In this document: positions 42,627-53,124 of the stretch, in pieces
Position numbering within the stretch: the first letter of the stretch is position 1
Layout of the letters: each line of letters starts with the position of its first letter
Assembly (NCBI RefSeq): GCF_041734735.1
Contig: NC_134878.1
Coordinates: 50,286,504 to 50,350,503, forward strand
Direction: 5' to 3'
DNA from: Babylonia areolata
Lineage: Eukaryota > Mollusca > Gastropoda > Neogastropoda > Buccinidae
Length of the DNA stretch: 64,000 bases
Translations under genes and position numbers: made by a program
Notes under the pieces: model-generated
The model's input: the letters and a program-made list of their open reading frames with translations, nothing else
Databases searched by the model: none
What the model was told of the DNA's origin: nothing

Positions 42627-43128
42627 CTGTACAGCACAATGAAACATTTACTCAAACATTAACTTAACAAAACTCTGCCTTGATGTTACTGTACAGCACA
42701 ATGAAACACTCACTCAAACATTAACTTTACAAAACAATGCCTTGATGTTACTACAACACACAAAAACACTCACTCAAACATTAACTTAACAAAACTCTGC
42801 CTTGGTGTTACTACAAGTACAACACACAGAAACACTCACTCAAACATAAGTGAACTAAACTAGCCCTTGATGTTATTACAAAACATTCACTTAAAAATAA
42901 CTGAAGAAAACTAGGCCTTGATGTTACTACAACACACAGAAACACTCACTCAAACATAAGTGAACTAAACTAGGCTTTGATGGAACTACAACATACAGAA
43001 ACACTCACTCAAACATTAACTGAACAAAATTTGGCCTTGATGTAACCACAGCACAACGAAACACTCACTCAAACATTAACTGAACAAAATTTGGCCTTGA
43101 TGTTGCTACAACACAATGAAACACTCAC
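42627..43128. repeat. 60-bp minisatellite abutting the EGF exon donor
   Basis: Eight or nine units with GAAACACTCACTCAAACATT, AACTGAACAAAACT and GGCCTTGATGTTACTACAAC. On the minus strand every full unit contains TGTTTGAGTGAGTGTTTC, a copy of the exon end plus its GTGAGT donor. Polinton copy 1 is inserted at the left edge of this array. Confidence 0.92.
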
Positions 43129-43248
43129 TCAAACAGGAGAATCCATTGGAGCCCAGCTTCCAGCCCTGTGGGCAGTCGCAGACAAACCCTCCCCCCTTGA
43201 TGTCCACACAGATCTGACAGGGGTTAGGCACTGTGGAGCTGCAGTCGC
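43129..43248 (-). CDS. EGF-like domain exon of an unidentified gene
   Basis: 120 nt, phase 1 to 1, which is the usual exon design for EGF modules. Minus-strand acceptor TGTTGGCAG and donor GTGAGT. The peptide holds DCSSTVPNPCQICVDIKG and GFVCDCPQGWKLGSNGFSC, with six Cys in EGF spacing and the closing CxC..G..L...G..C pattern. EGF modules of this kind occur in extracellular or membrane proteins such as LDL-receptor relatives and fibrillins. The parent gene cannot be named from one exon. No other exon of it was found in 43-51 kb, so its introns are long. It is not part of CC2D2A. Confidence 0.8.
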   Translation of the reverse strand, partial: ATAAPQCLTPVRSVWTSRGEGLSATAHRAGSWAPMDSPV

Positions 43249-43282
43249 CTGCCAACACACCACCAACCACCACATCTTAGTT

Positions 43283-43640
43283 CAGTTCAGTTCAGTTCAG
43301 TTGACAGGCGTCCCTGCGTTCAGACAAATCCACACATCTTAGTGCACGTTAAAGAGCCAACTGCAACAAACAGGCTAGGCTGTCCCTGGAAAAAAAATTC
43401 TGCAGAAAAAATCCACTCTGATAAACTTGTGTAACTCCATAATCCACATGACTGAGGCCTGAGTGAAGGAAATGAATGATGAGTGCCTTAAAAGGCAGCT
43501 GTCAGTCGGCTCTACCCAGGTATGCAGCCTTTTGTGCAAATGCATGACTCTGTGTTTGTAAAATGCTTGGAGTTTGATCTCTGACTGAAGACAGGTGCTA
43601 TTCAAGTATCAATAATAATCCTAATAATAATCATCATCAT
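43283..43640 (+). mobile_element. SINE-C copy with adjoining SINE-D tail piece
   Basis: 43283-43330: (TTCAG)n with GGCGTCCCTGCGTTCAGAC, a SINE-D end. 43335-43425: central module (GCACGTTAAAGAGCCAAC, CTGTCCCTGGAAAAAAAATT). 43430-43640: SINE-C tail (CAGCTGTCAGTCGGCTCTAC, GTTTGTAAAATGCTTGGAG) ending in (AAT)n/(ATC)n. Confidence 0.75.
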
Positions 43641-44495
43641 CATCATCATAATAATAATAACTTCTCTTCACAAATGGAAGCACTCCTTTGACACGGACAT
43701 TGTTGCTTACAGTCCAGCCGACCACACAGGGCAATACAAAGACTGCCCAGCTACGCAAAAAATTCAACCACCACATGTACACAAATTCATGTCTGAAAAA
43801 AAAACCCAGAAAAAAACGCAAAAACTACACATTTCATGACTTATCTTAAGAATTAAACTCCTTAAGGCAAATAAGACTAGGCTGTGCAAAGGATATCACC
43901 ACTTCCACTCAAGTCATCATCCATGTCAGTCATTTCATGTGGAACATTTTCATAAAGGAATACATTGAAACATCCCACAATGACTTACAGCATTGTGGTG
44001 TTATGCTGCAATGTGCTATGTTGTGCTGTTATGTGATGTACTGTATCATACTTATGTCTGGTATCAGTATGACTGTTATTCTATTATCCATCACAAGCTG
44101 ACCTTGTGTATGAATTTTTGTTTCTTTCATTCTCTGTAACTGTGGTATATACAACAAAGTTACATTTTCTAAATTAAAATACTGTTCAAAGAAAAAGCTT
44201 CCATGGCTTACAGGTTTCTTGATGCATGTATAAAAGCTCAGCGCTCAGGTTATATCACAGATTGACATAAGCTTACAGTTGGGCCAACAGGAAAGTGAGA
44301 GCTGTATCATCAATGGTTTCTCCACTTTAATTGGAAGTAATTTACTGCGTCATTTGGGAAGGACTATTACTTTTAAACTAGGCTGAAAGACTGTAATGGT
44401 TCTTAGTGCTGCAGTCTTGGGGGCAAGTTGACCTTTGGGGACCACCCCAAAGCCTCCTTGGCCAAGAGAGTGGGGATGACTAACTTGGGCAAGAC
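43641..44495. other. Unassigned host sequence
   Basis: AT-leaning unique text, no exon or known repeat recognised. Confidence 0.5.
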
Positions 44496-44511
44496 TCTCT
44501 CCACTACAATC

Positions 44512-44875
44512 TTCTTCTTCTTCTTCTGCGTTCACTCGTATGCACACGAGTGGGCTTTTACGTGTATGACCGTTTTTACCCCGTCATGTAGGCAGCCATA
44601 CTCCGTTTTCGGGGGTGTGCATGCTGGGTATGTTCTTGTTTCCATAACCCACCGAACGCTGACATGGATTACAGGATCTTTAACGTGCGTATTTGATCTT
44701 CTGCTTGCATATACACATGAAGGGGGTTCAGGCACTAGCAGGTCCGTACATCTGTTGACCTGGGAGATTGTAAAAATCTCCACCCTTTACCCACCAGGCG
44801 CTGTCACCGTGATTCGAACCCGGGACCCTCACATTGACAGTCCAACGCTTTAACCACTCGGCTATTGCGCCCGTC
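44512..44875 (-). mobile_element. SINE-A, full length, with 16-bp target duplication
   Basis: (TTC)n left, tRNA head right. The direct repeats TCTCTCCACTACAATC at 44496-44511 and TCTCTCCACTATAATC at 44874-44889 differ at one base. Confidence 0.95.
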
Positions 44876-44889
44876 TCTCCACTATAATC

Positions 44890-45520
44890 AAATTCTTGCC
44901 CAGGTGATCAGGACAGCAGTTGCCTCCTCTGCTGTTCTGATGGTCATCGTCAGACACATTATTACATACAGTGTACAACATCCGCTCTCCTGCAAGTTCA
45001 TAATCATGAGGGAGGCTATGACACTAGGCAGTGTGCACAGTACATGTTGGCTCAAATTATACATCTCCACCCTTTATCCAGTAGAATCATTACCAGCATT
45101 CAAACGAAAGTACCAGCATTCAAGTGAAAGTGTGTCTTCACAAGTGACTGAGAACGTTGATGTTTTCTGACTTTTTGCATTCATTATCAGTTGTTTCGCT
45201 TGTCAGTTTAACGACTTCTCTTTTACAAAGTCCTTTAAGTAATTTCCTGTAATTGTATTTAGAAATTTTTTTTCAAATTTCACCCTCATTTCACCCTCAT
45301 TTGCCCAGTTTCCCCCAACCATCCCATTCATTCACATCTCCCACCCCTTCTAACCGATAATACTCAAATGTATTCATAAATACTGTAACAAAATGTCTTC
45401 AATCACTGATATGTGTGACGGGACATTTAACAAAATTCCTCCTCCTCCCGCATTCAAACCCTGGACCCTAAATCAAAACGTCCAACATTCTTAACACTTG
45501 TTTATAACTGTCTTTCTTAG
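44890..45520. other. Unassigned host sequence with an old SINE-A head
   Basis: 45440-45500 reads, in reverse, like a decayed SINE-A head (GGACGTTTTGATTTAGGGTC). The rest was not recognised. Confidence 0.5.
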
Positions 45521-45569
45521 ACCTTGTTGAACCTGATGTTGCCAATTCTTTTCTCCTGTTCTTGTTGTT

Positions 45570-45740
45570 GTTGTGTGTGTGTGTGTGTGTGTGTGTGGTT
45601 AAATATGCTGTGGCTGACTGAAAAGAAAAAGGAAATCACCCTCAAAAGTGAAGTATGGCTACCTAAATGGTGGGGTAAAAATGGCCACACATGTAAATGC
45701 CCACTCGTACATATATTCCATGTGCACATGAAAGTTACAG
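45570..45740 (+). repeat. (GT)n and old SINE-A 3' fragment
   Basis: TG run at 45573-45597. 45640-45735 keeps GTATGGCTACCTAAATGGTG and GGGTAAAAATGGCCACACATG of the SINE-A body. Confidence 0.7.
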
Positions 45741-46000
45741 CCACAAACTGGAGAGAGGAAGGGGGTGGGGGATTGGGGGGAAGGAGGAGTAGAAAGAAAC
45801 AAAACATTTAGCCAGGCCTGGAGTTCAGTCAGTTAAATTCTAACCTTTTTAGTTGTTGTTCATTTGTTTCGTTTTTTGTTTGTTTTTGTTTTGTTTTTAT
45901 TGTTGTTGTTTTTGTCCTCTCTGAGCAAAAGGAAGAGCACAGTTTTAAGTGTATATATATGGTGGTGGTGGTGGCAATGATTGTGTGTGTGTCCTGCATT

Positions 46001-46058
<58 letters not shown>

Positions 46059-48090
46059 GTATCTGGAATGTTTTACTGGGAGTAGAAGGATCAGCTAAAA
46101 GCTTCTTTTCACCTAGCCCTGACAAAAAACAACAAAATATACACTGAAACCTGAAAAAAAGAAGTTTAAAAAAACAGAGAGGAGAAAAAAGAGAAGATGT
46201 ATGGAGATGGAGAACAGAAAGGGAAAAAAAATCTATGAAGATGTAAAATGAGGAGGAAAAGTACAAGAAAAATCAATAAAACTTTCAAAAAAAAAAAAAA
46301 AAATCAACTTGATGAAGCATGAGAAATAAATCAAGTAAGAACTGAAAAAGAAAAATCAAAACCAAAGATTTTTTTCCCCCCTAAGGAAAGGAAAAGAAAA
46401 CAAGAGAGAGAGAATGAACGAACGAAATTGTTTTACTGAACATTGGCCATGGGCCACAATTCAGAACAGGGCAAGGGGAGGGAAAGAGGGCAAGGGAAGG
46501 ACGGTGTTGGGAAGATGATGGGGTTGGGTGGGGGAAGAGGCTGGCTTAGCAAAGGGTTTTCATTAAAATGAATATGGCTGCTTCTTAACATCCAGCTAAC
46601 CGCATCAGTTTTAACAGGTTTGAAAGCACCCTCTAATCTGTCCCAAAGGACCGGAAAAATTTAAAAAACCAACACTGGAAGCGAAATCGGCTCAAGTGTG
46701 TACTCTAGTTCATGCACAAAAACCAAGGATTTACCACTGGAGTTAACAATTACAATGCAATACACATACATACACATACATGTACACACATATAAATTAA
46801 TTAATACATATTAACACCAAAAACAGCTATCATCTCACACATCACAGGCGCAAAGTGGGAATGCCCGATCAGCAGACCCATTTCTCAGATCCTCTAAAGA
46901 CTTAGTGAACAGTCCAGCAAGGCCGAAAACGGGCATATCAAGACATACACTAAGACTAGTAACAGAAAGAAAAAAGGAACGACAAAAACTCTGATGTCCT
47001 CAGGATGCAAAGGTGTTGCAAAAGGGATGAAATCAATCTTCATTCAATATTAATAATGTACTTCAACACAGGAAACAAGAGAGACAGAGAGAGCGAGAGA
47101 CAGAGACAGACAGAGACACAGAGAGAGAGAAAGAGAGAGAGAAAGAATTTGTATACTGTAAAAATGAGAATGTGTGGTGTGTATAACATTTTGTGTGCAT
47201 GTGTTTGCGTGTGTGTGTTGTTGTTGTTGTTGTTGTTGCTGTTGTTAACTGATTTTACATCTTTTTGTTAAGAGTGAACCCACAGTAACCGACTGATGAA
47301 GGCTGGTGTGTCAGAAATATTTTGAACAGTGATTTCAATGCACTGGGATATGACTACTTAATGACATCACAGGTAAGGATATGATCAAAGCTGATATGTT
47401 GTTCACAAATTATACATATGATATTTTTGGTGCATTTGGTTTTAAACACATTTGTTTTCCATCTACACAAAAGGGATGTTGCTTTTCTGTTATGAGTAAA
47501 TGTTTACATATTTATTTTGCAAATGATAAAATTCTTGTACTTTCTCTAGGGACCTCTGAAACCATTTCCAAGCGTACAGTTCAACCGAACTTTATCATTA
47601 AAACAATAAAATTAAAAATGGGATGGCATCCTGCAGAAAGTGACTGCGGTGCTTCACAGTATCAGTATCAGTATCAGTAGCTCAAGGAGGCGTCACTGTG
47701 TTTGGTCAAATCCATATACGCTACACCACATCTGCCAAGCAGATGCCTGACCAGCAGCGCAACCCAACGCGCTTCACAAACATAAAGCATTAACCCATCC
47801 AACCCTGGGGAGTGTACAGCCTTGGCTGGCTTCCCTGCCATTCTGTCGTGAGTAAAAATTAAGAAACTACACTGAAGTCAACCAGTTTTTTCCTTCAAAC
47901 TGACACATGTTTGTATGTTATGTAAGTTTGTGCCTGCCTATGTGTGCGTGTGAGTTAGGGTAGCTGTTAGATACACATGTATATTAAAATGTATGTATGC
48001 AGCGTGTGTGTGTGTGTGTGTGTGTATGTGTGTGTGTGTAGTCACATTTTGGTGTGTGTATGTAACATAGATATGATGTATTATGTTAAC
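45741..48090. other. Host sequence with microsatellites, no gene seen
   Basis: (GT)n-(GA)n at 45995-46057, poly-A at 46287-46305, GA-rich at 47075-47147, GTT run at 47217-47245. A SINE-D 3' end lies at 47650-47790 with (CAGTAT)n. No convincing exon in either direction. Confidence 0.6.
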
Positions 48091-48175
48091 AAAAGCGTTT
48101 TTGTAAAGCACCTAGAGCAGATTTCTGGATAGTGTGCTATACAAGTATCCATTATTATTATTATTATTATGTTGA
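48085..48175 (+). mobile_element. LINE/SINE-C type 3' tail
   Basis: GCGTTTTTGTAAAGCACC, TAGAGCAGATTTCTGG and (ATT)n, as at the other CR1-like tails. Confidence 0.6.
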
Positions 48176-48179
48176 CAAA

Positions 48180-48595
48180 GCCGGAACAGTATAGAAGTAA
48201 GTTACCTTTGCATGCAGTTTAGGCATACGCAGAATTACATGGGAACTGTTTTAATGAAACAGATTTGACGCCCCAGTAATGCTTGGGTGCATGGTTGAAT
48301 GAGTTAATCAAATGGCTGATTTCCATTATCATTTGAGGTCTTATTATCTGTAATTTCATTGATTCTATTGCCTGCAGGACATGACATCAACACAGAAAGG
48401 ACTATATTTAGAATGTCTTGTGTAAAAAGTAATTAGGAAATTTAAGGCCATCAATATAGCAGCCAGCTCAGCCATGGTAACTGATTTGATGTTTCCAACA
48501 TGAAATGTGTTCTCCATCTTCATGTCAGATTAAACCCACAAAACTCGCTTTTTTCTCAATTACTCATTACTGATCTGTCTTTGTATAAATATGCA

Positions 48596-48647
<52 letters not shown>

Positions 48648-48889
48648 ATGTGTGTGCATGCACGTGTCTGTCTCACTGGCAGCATACCTGTGACTGCATC
48701 AGCACATGCCTCTCTCTGTATATATGTGTGTGCTCACAGTGTGTGATTCAATTGAGCACAACACTTTTGGCACCATTACTCTCTTTACCACTCTCTGGTA
48801 TGAGCGTCGGCAGCAAATGCCAATCACAAAGTTATGTAAGTTAGTTCCCGACAACTACCCGCCTCCTGAAAACACGAACCTCCAGCAGC

Positions 48890-48922
<33 letters not shown>

Positions 48923-49063
48923 GATCCAAAGCCCTGTTAGCCATCAATACACAGAGATCCAGTCGCAGAGCAGACAGAGCAGGCTGCAATGTCCTAATCG
49001 ATCTGGCGGCCAATACCTGGCGCTCACTGGATCAGCCCGCCTGTAAATGAATTGAGCAGTTAT

Positions 49064-49101
<38 letters not shown>

Positions 49102-49330
49102 ACAGCCTGCCGTCACTACGCCTGAGTCATAAAACTAGACAGAAATCACTGCCGAGAGCTGTCAAGAGTAGTGCTTGACACTAAGAGACAGACCAGAAAG
49201 AAGCAGGCTGAAGACACATGTTAATGGAAATCATTACGGAAGCACACACAGCAATCAGGCTTCTGAGCTGTCAAAACTGGATGGGCTTTTTTTGTTTTTG
49301 TCTTTCTGGGTGAAATAAAATAGACTTTTT
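48180..49330. other. Complex non-repetitive sequence around CA/TG tracts
   Basis: 48240-48590, 48840-49060 and 49100-49290 are of high complexity, without long open frames, and hold homeodomain-type (TAATTAG) and CTGTCA-type sites. (GT)n at 48600-48655; (CA)n at 48890-48920 and 49064-49100. They could be conserved regulatory sequence; this is inference from texture only. Confidence 0.35.
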
Positions 49331-49369
49331 AACTGACTTCATAAACTTGTGAAGCTGGTTGAAAACATA

Positions 49370-49634
49370 ACTTGACCTTTTTTTTTTTTTTTTGGGGGGG
49401 GGGGGGGGGGGAGAAATACTTCATGCATGACCCCGAAAAATTTGTTTCATTTTCTTGTACTCTAACCCATGTAAAACCAAGTGTGCATGGTTTACTTACG
49501 AGAACTGTAGGCCTACTTGTCACACTGAAACAATATCATAAAATTGATTCATCAGTTGCTGTTTTTGGTTTATCTATCAATGTAATGTAACCCTTGCCAC
49601 TTAGGGGGCACTCATGCACACACACACATACATA

Positions 49635-49665
<31 letters not shown>

Positions 49666-49765
49666 GCGCGCTCACTTTCAACGCACAAAAACATGCAAAC
49701 TATCCTACACACACACACACACACACACAGAGTAATAATAAAAAAAATAAAAAATAAAAATAATA
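49370..49765. repeat. Homopolymer and dinucleotide tracts
   Basis: T run then G run at 49378-49410, (CA)n, (CG)n (49650-49671, potential Z-DNA) and (CA)n up to 49730, then AAATAA-rich sequence. Confidence 0.85.
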
Positions 49766-50600
49766 AAAAAAACAGCTCTTTTCTCTGATCCAGAGAAAAA
49801 CAACAGGAAAAAAACTAAGAAAAAAAAGATCAAAAGCGATAGTGGGCGAGAGCAATAGTCACTTGTCCATGGGCATTTCACAGTGGGAGGTCCTGGGCTG
49901 TCGGGGCCAAGCCCCCAGGGAGGGCAACAACTGTGAATCACACACAGGGTGACCAAATCAAACACCACTACCACCACCACCACCACCACCATCACCACGG
50001 TAGCCACCACCACAGGATCAATAACCACTGGAAAATGGAATCACAAGGGCTCTGCTCCTGTCTCCTCCTGCTATAAGATCCCTCTACTTCCCATTTAGTC
50101 AGTCAGACAGACAAGGGAAGAGGCAGAGAGATGGAGAGAGACGGACAGACAGACAGTAACATACAGAGTCACATAGCGGTACATACACAGGGACAGAGAG
50201 AGATACAGTCACACAGAGACAGAGAAAGATACAGAGACAAACAAACCGACCAAGACAGAAAGGGATCTATTCCCTACCTCCTACATTAGGGAGACAACCA
50301 AGAAAGGAAGAAAGAGAGGGCAGGGGAGAGAGAGAGAGGAGGGGGAGAGGAAGAGAGAGAGAGAGAGGGAAGGACAGGGAACTGCTGCTGTTTCTTCCTG
50401 CTATCCCCTACCTCCCAAATCATGCAATCAAGAAAAGAGACACAGAGAGACAGAGAGAGACAGAGAAACAGAGAGAAGAGACAGGGAGTGTGATGGCTGT
50501 GATAGGGTGCGGGACAGAATTAGAAAGGGGGAGGCAAGAGTTGAGGGGATTTCAGGGGGATGAGGAGGGGGCAGGGAAGAGGAAGGGGTGGGGATGGAGG
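49766..50600. other. Host sequence, (CCA)n and GA-rich
   Basis: CACCAC run at 49968-50000. AGAGACAGAGAGA-rich text from 50100 to 50485. No gene recognised. Confidence 0.6.
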
Positions 50601-50609
50601 AAAGGCAGT

Positions 50610-50653
<44 letters not shown>

Positions 50654-50870
50654 TGTAAGTGTGTATGCGTGCGTGCGTGCGTGTGTGTGCAAGTAAGTAA
50701 GCATGCATGCGTGTGTGTGCATGAGGTAGCGATTGCCTGTGTCTATGTGTGTGTGTGTGTGTGTGCATTGGTGTTTGTGCCTGCATGTATGTGTGTGTGT
50801 GCGTGCCTCTGTAGGTGCACACACATGCGTACATGTATATGCGTGTCTGTGTGCGCATGTGCGTGTTGAG
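50610..50870. repeat. (GT)n-rich microsatellite block
   Basis: TG repeats with GCGTGCGTGC and GCATGCATGC segments. Confidence 0.9.
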
Positions 50871-51324
50871 AGCGGTGAGGAGGGTGTCATACATCTTTCT
50901 CGTTTTTCATTTTTGCTGGAAGGTTTCAATGCTTCTCAAGCTCCCATCTTCAACGTTTATGTCAACAAGCCTGATCTCTTGGCTGCTGTGCAGGGCTGAA
51001 GCCCATTTGATGGGATGACCCACTGCCTGATCCCCTTTTCCCTGCAGCTTACGTTGCAAAAGAAAAACAGTTTCTCAGCAACGCCTCAGTCTTGTCTTCC
51101 CTGCTTCAAATACAAAAATGTATGCTGACAGTGATGCATGTATACATGTCTTCTTTGCTTAAAATATGAAAATATCCTGTCCATATAAATATATATATAT
51201 ATATGTATGTATGTGTGTAAAAATGTATGTATTATATATATGTGTATGCCTTCCTTGCTTCGACTATGAAAATATACTGATTTATATTTACATGTATGTC
51301 TTCCTTGATTTATAAGTATACAGG
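50871..51324. other. Host flank left of Polinton copy 2, with short tandem units
   Basis: 50880-51060 is complex sequence. From about 51080 units of 70-100 bp with GTCTTCCTTGCTT, TATGAAAATATACTG and ATATATGTATG recur about three times up to the element edge. The six bases before the element are TACAGG. Confidence 0.6.
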
Positions 51325-51797
51325 AGTAGTATAAGGAGTGGGGGTTCTATATACAACCGATTTTAGCTCAAAACCGTCCAATACGACCCTCAAGCATAAA
51401 AAAAAATTTAGTTAAATACAACTGATTTTAGCCCAAAATCATCCAATACGACCCTCAAGCATAAAAAAAAATTAGTTAAAACCTGTGTATGTTGGAGTAA
51501 TACGACCCTCAAGCATAAAAAAAATCAAGTTAAAACAAGTTATATGTATGTGTATGGAGAGCCAAATCACAAGATAAAAAAAAAAATGATGGTTAAATAT
51601 GTGTATGGAGGGGGAGCGAAATGGTCATGGGGGTAACGATTTAAGCGTCCATAAAAAAAACCCCGTGCGATCGGAAGAAACGGGGAGCGAAACGATCCCC
51701 GCGTGCGCGCGAGCTGGCAAGCTATCGACCGCTCGGCGTGGGATCAATAGGTAAGAGTGTGGTGGCGCGCAGATCTTCCCGCCCGCGCGCACGGCTT
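51325..51797. repeat. Polinton left terminal inverted repeat, about 473 bp
   Basis: Homologous, in reverse, to 41930-42626. Outer part: GTAGTATAAGGAGTGGGGG. Then three copies of AATACGACCCTCAAGCATAA plus poly-A. Then GTGTATGGAGAGCCAAATC and GATGGTTAAATATGTGTATG as in the right repeat. The inner GC-rich part holds CTGGCAAGCTATCGACCGC and AGATCTTCCCGCCCGCGCGC. It lacks the 65-bp hairpin repeats and the 28-bp palindromes. Confidence 0.88.
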
Positions 51798-52273
51798 AGA
51801 TTTTTCTTTAACAACTGAGTTTTGTGTTTCGATTTTATGTCTGTTTTCATTGCATTGAATTTTTCAACTTCAGCCAGAATGAGACTAAATTCTTCATCGC
51901 TTATTTTATCATCTTCTAATGCTTTTGAAATAAGATCATTTATAGTGTTCAGTTTTGACTCGGCCAACACGCGAATCTCGTTGTGCTTCATAGCTTGTGA
52001 CAATTTTTTATGAATAAATTTACAAGTTAAACCAACCACACCAAGGAGACCAGCTCCCACTTCTATTCCAATAGCTACGGGAGCAGCGGCGACACTCAAC
52101 AGTAATCCAACACCCGATGCCCCAAGGGCGATACTAAGAGTCGTCAGCGTTGTATCCGCGGCTGTAGCGATATTTACACCGCGTTTATATTTTTTATAAA
52201 ATAAAGTTCTTTCATCACGCTCTTTTTCGAGGTTGTTTTTTATATTCGATATCTCTCGTAGGCGAAACTCCAT
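51722..52273 (-). CDS. Polinton left-end two-TM protein
   Basis: 183 residues. Charged N-terminus (REISNIKNNLEKERDER), then one or two hydrophobic segments (TTLSIALGASGVGLLLSVA, IGIEVGAGLLGVVGLTC), then a helical part with HNEIRVLAESKLNTINDLIS and DEEFSLILAEVEKF. This layout recurs as an uncharacterised protein in invertebrate Polintons (from memory). The last 20-odd residues are encoded inside the terminal inverted repeat and are Arg-rich. Function unknown; a membrane-associated role is inferred from hydrophobicity. Confidence 0.7.
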   Translation of the reverse strand: MEFRLREISNIKNNLEKERDERTLFYKKYKRGVNIATAADTTLTTLSIALGASGVGLLLSVAAAPVAIGIEVGAGLLGVVGLTCKFIHKKLSQAMKHNEIRVLAESKLNTINDLISKALEDDKISDEEFSLILAEVEKFNAMKTDIKSKHKTQLLKKNLSRARGREDLRATTLLPIDPTPSGR

Positions 52274-52299
52274 TATTCTATAGTAATCATTTTTTGTTT

Positions 52300-53103
52300 T
52301 TAAATGATGGTAACAGGATGAGGACAGTAGCGCAGTCTTTTAAGCTGAAGAGGTCCGATGTGAATAAAGTCGAGAGATATTTTATCTAACGATGGACGTT
52401 TGATGACACCTTCGAGCGAGAATTCTATAGAGGGATCGGGTTGATCAGATGGGCCAACCACTGGAATTTTGATAGTAATTCTCAAGAGTTTATTTTTAAG
52501 ATTTCCAGGCCATTTTATCTGCAACCCTTTTAAAACTTCTACAAAATCATCTGGCACCCCACTAAGGAGTATATCTAAAACGATAGTTGACCCCTGAATA
52601 GGCGGCTCAAAATCAAACTCTTTAATTAACCGCAGTGTACCAGTCTTTTTACCTCTCATACCAATAACATATCCAAAGTCGTCGCTGTTAACGACGATTA
52701 GATCTTTACGCGTATGATAGGAAGCCAACAGTTTACCACTATTTTGTATTTTTTGTAGAGCGTGATTTCTTCCAATACTAACATAGGGTTGTTTTATTTC
52801 AAAATCTAAATCCCAGTTATCCACCGGATAAGGTACCCACGTATCATCGTCGGAAAGAACAAGATGATGTGGTTTGTTCACAACAACACCGTCAACGTTC
52901 ACGTCTGCAAGTTCGCTGAATTTGTTGACACTACCATTACTCGTTATTTCTTTTCTTTTGTACGTTCCTTCAGAAAGTTGGAAGGCGTACAACTGATTTT
53001 CTTTTCCCGACACATCAAATCCGTCTGTATCTCCGAGATCAACCAAACCGAGCGTAGTGCAGGGTTTGATATTATGTGTTCCTGGCCCTCCGGGATCAAC
53101 CAT
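52300..53103 (-). CDS. Polinton tandem paralog, distal copy
   Basis: 267 residues. Near the N-terminus it reads CTTLGLVDLGDTDGFDVSG then KENQLYAFQLSEGTYKRKE, nearly identical to the next gene. The rest is diverged except for FVEVLKGLQIKWPGNLKN and the LRITI that follows, close to its end. Sizes and order suggest a surface or minor structural protein. No known family was recognised. It starts 21 bp after the stop of the gene at 53125. Confidence 0.75.
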   Translation of the reverse strand: MVDPGGPGTHNIKPCTTLGLVDLGDTDGFDVSGKENQLYAFQLSEGTYKRKEITSNGSVNKFSELADVNVDGVVVNKPHHLVLSDDDTWVPYPVDNWDLDFEIKQPYVSIGRNHALQKIQNSGKLLASYHTRKDLIVVNSDDFGYVIGMRGKKTGTLRLIKEFDFEPPIQGSTIVLDILLSGVPDDFVEVLKGLQIKWPGNLKNKLLRITIKIPVVGPSDQPDPSIEFSLEGVIKRPSLDKISLDFIHIGPLQLKRLRYCPHPVTII

Positions 53104-53124
53104 TTCTAATATTTATAGTATATT

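Noticed and set aside
43091-43342. 83-codon + strand frame
   Set aside because: It is the antisense of the EGF exon and part of a minisatellite; the minus strand has the Cys pattern and splice sites.
50880-51060. Possible minus-strand exon with IRLVDINVEDGSLRSIETF, resembling a first blade after an EGF module
   Set aside because: No convincing donor before the stop, and its position is upstream rather than downstream of the EGF exon for a minus-strand gene. Short and unsupported.
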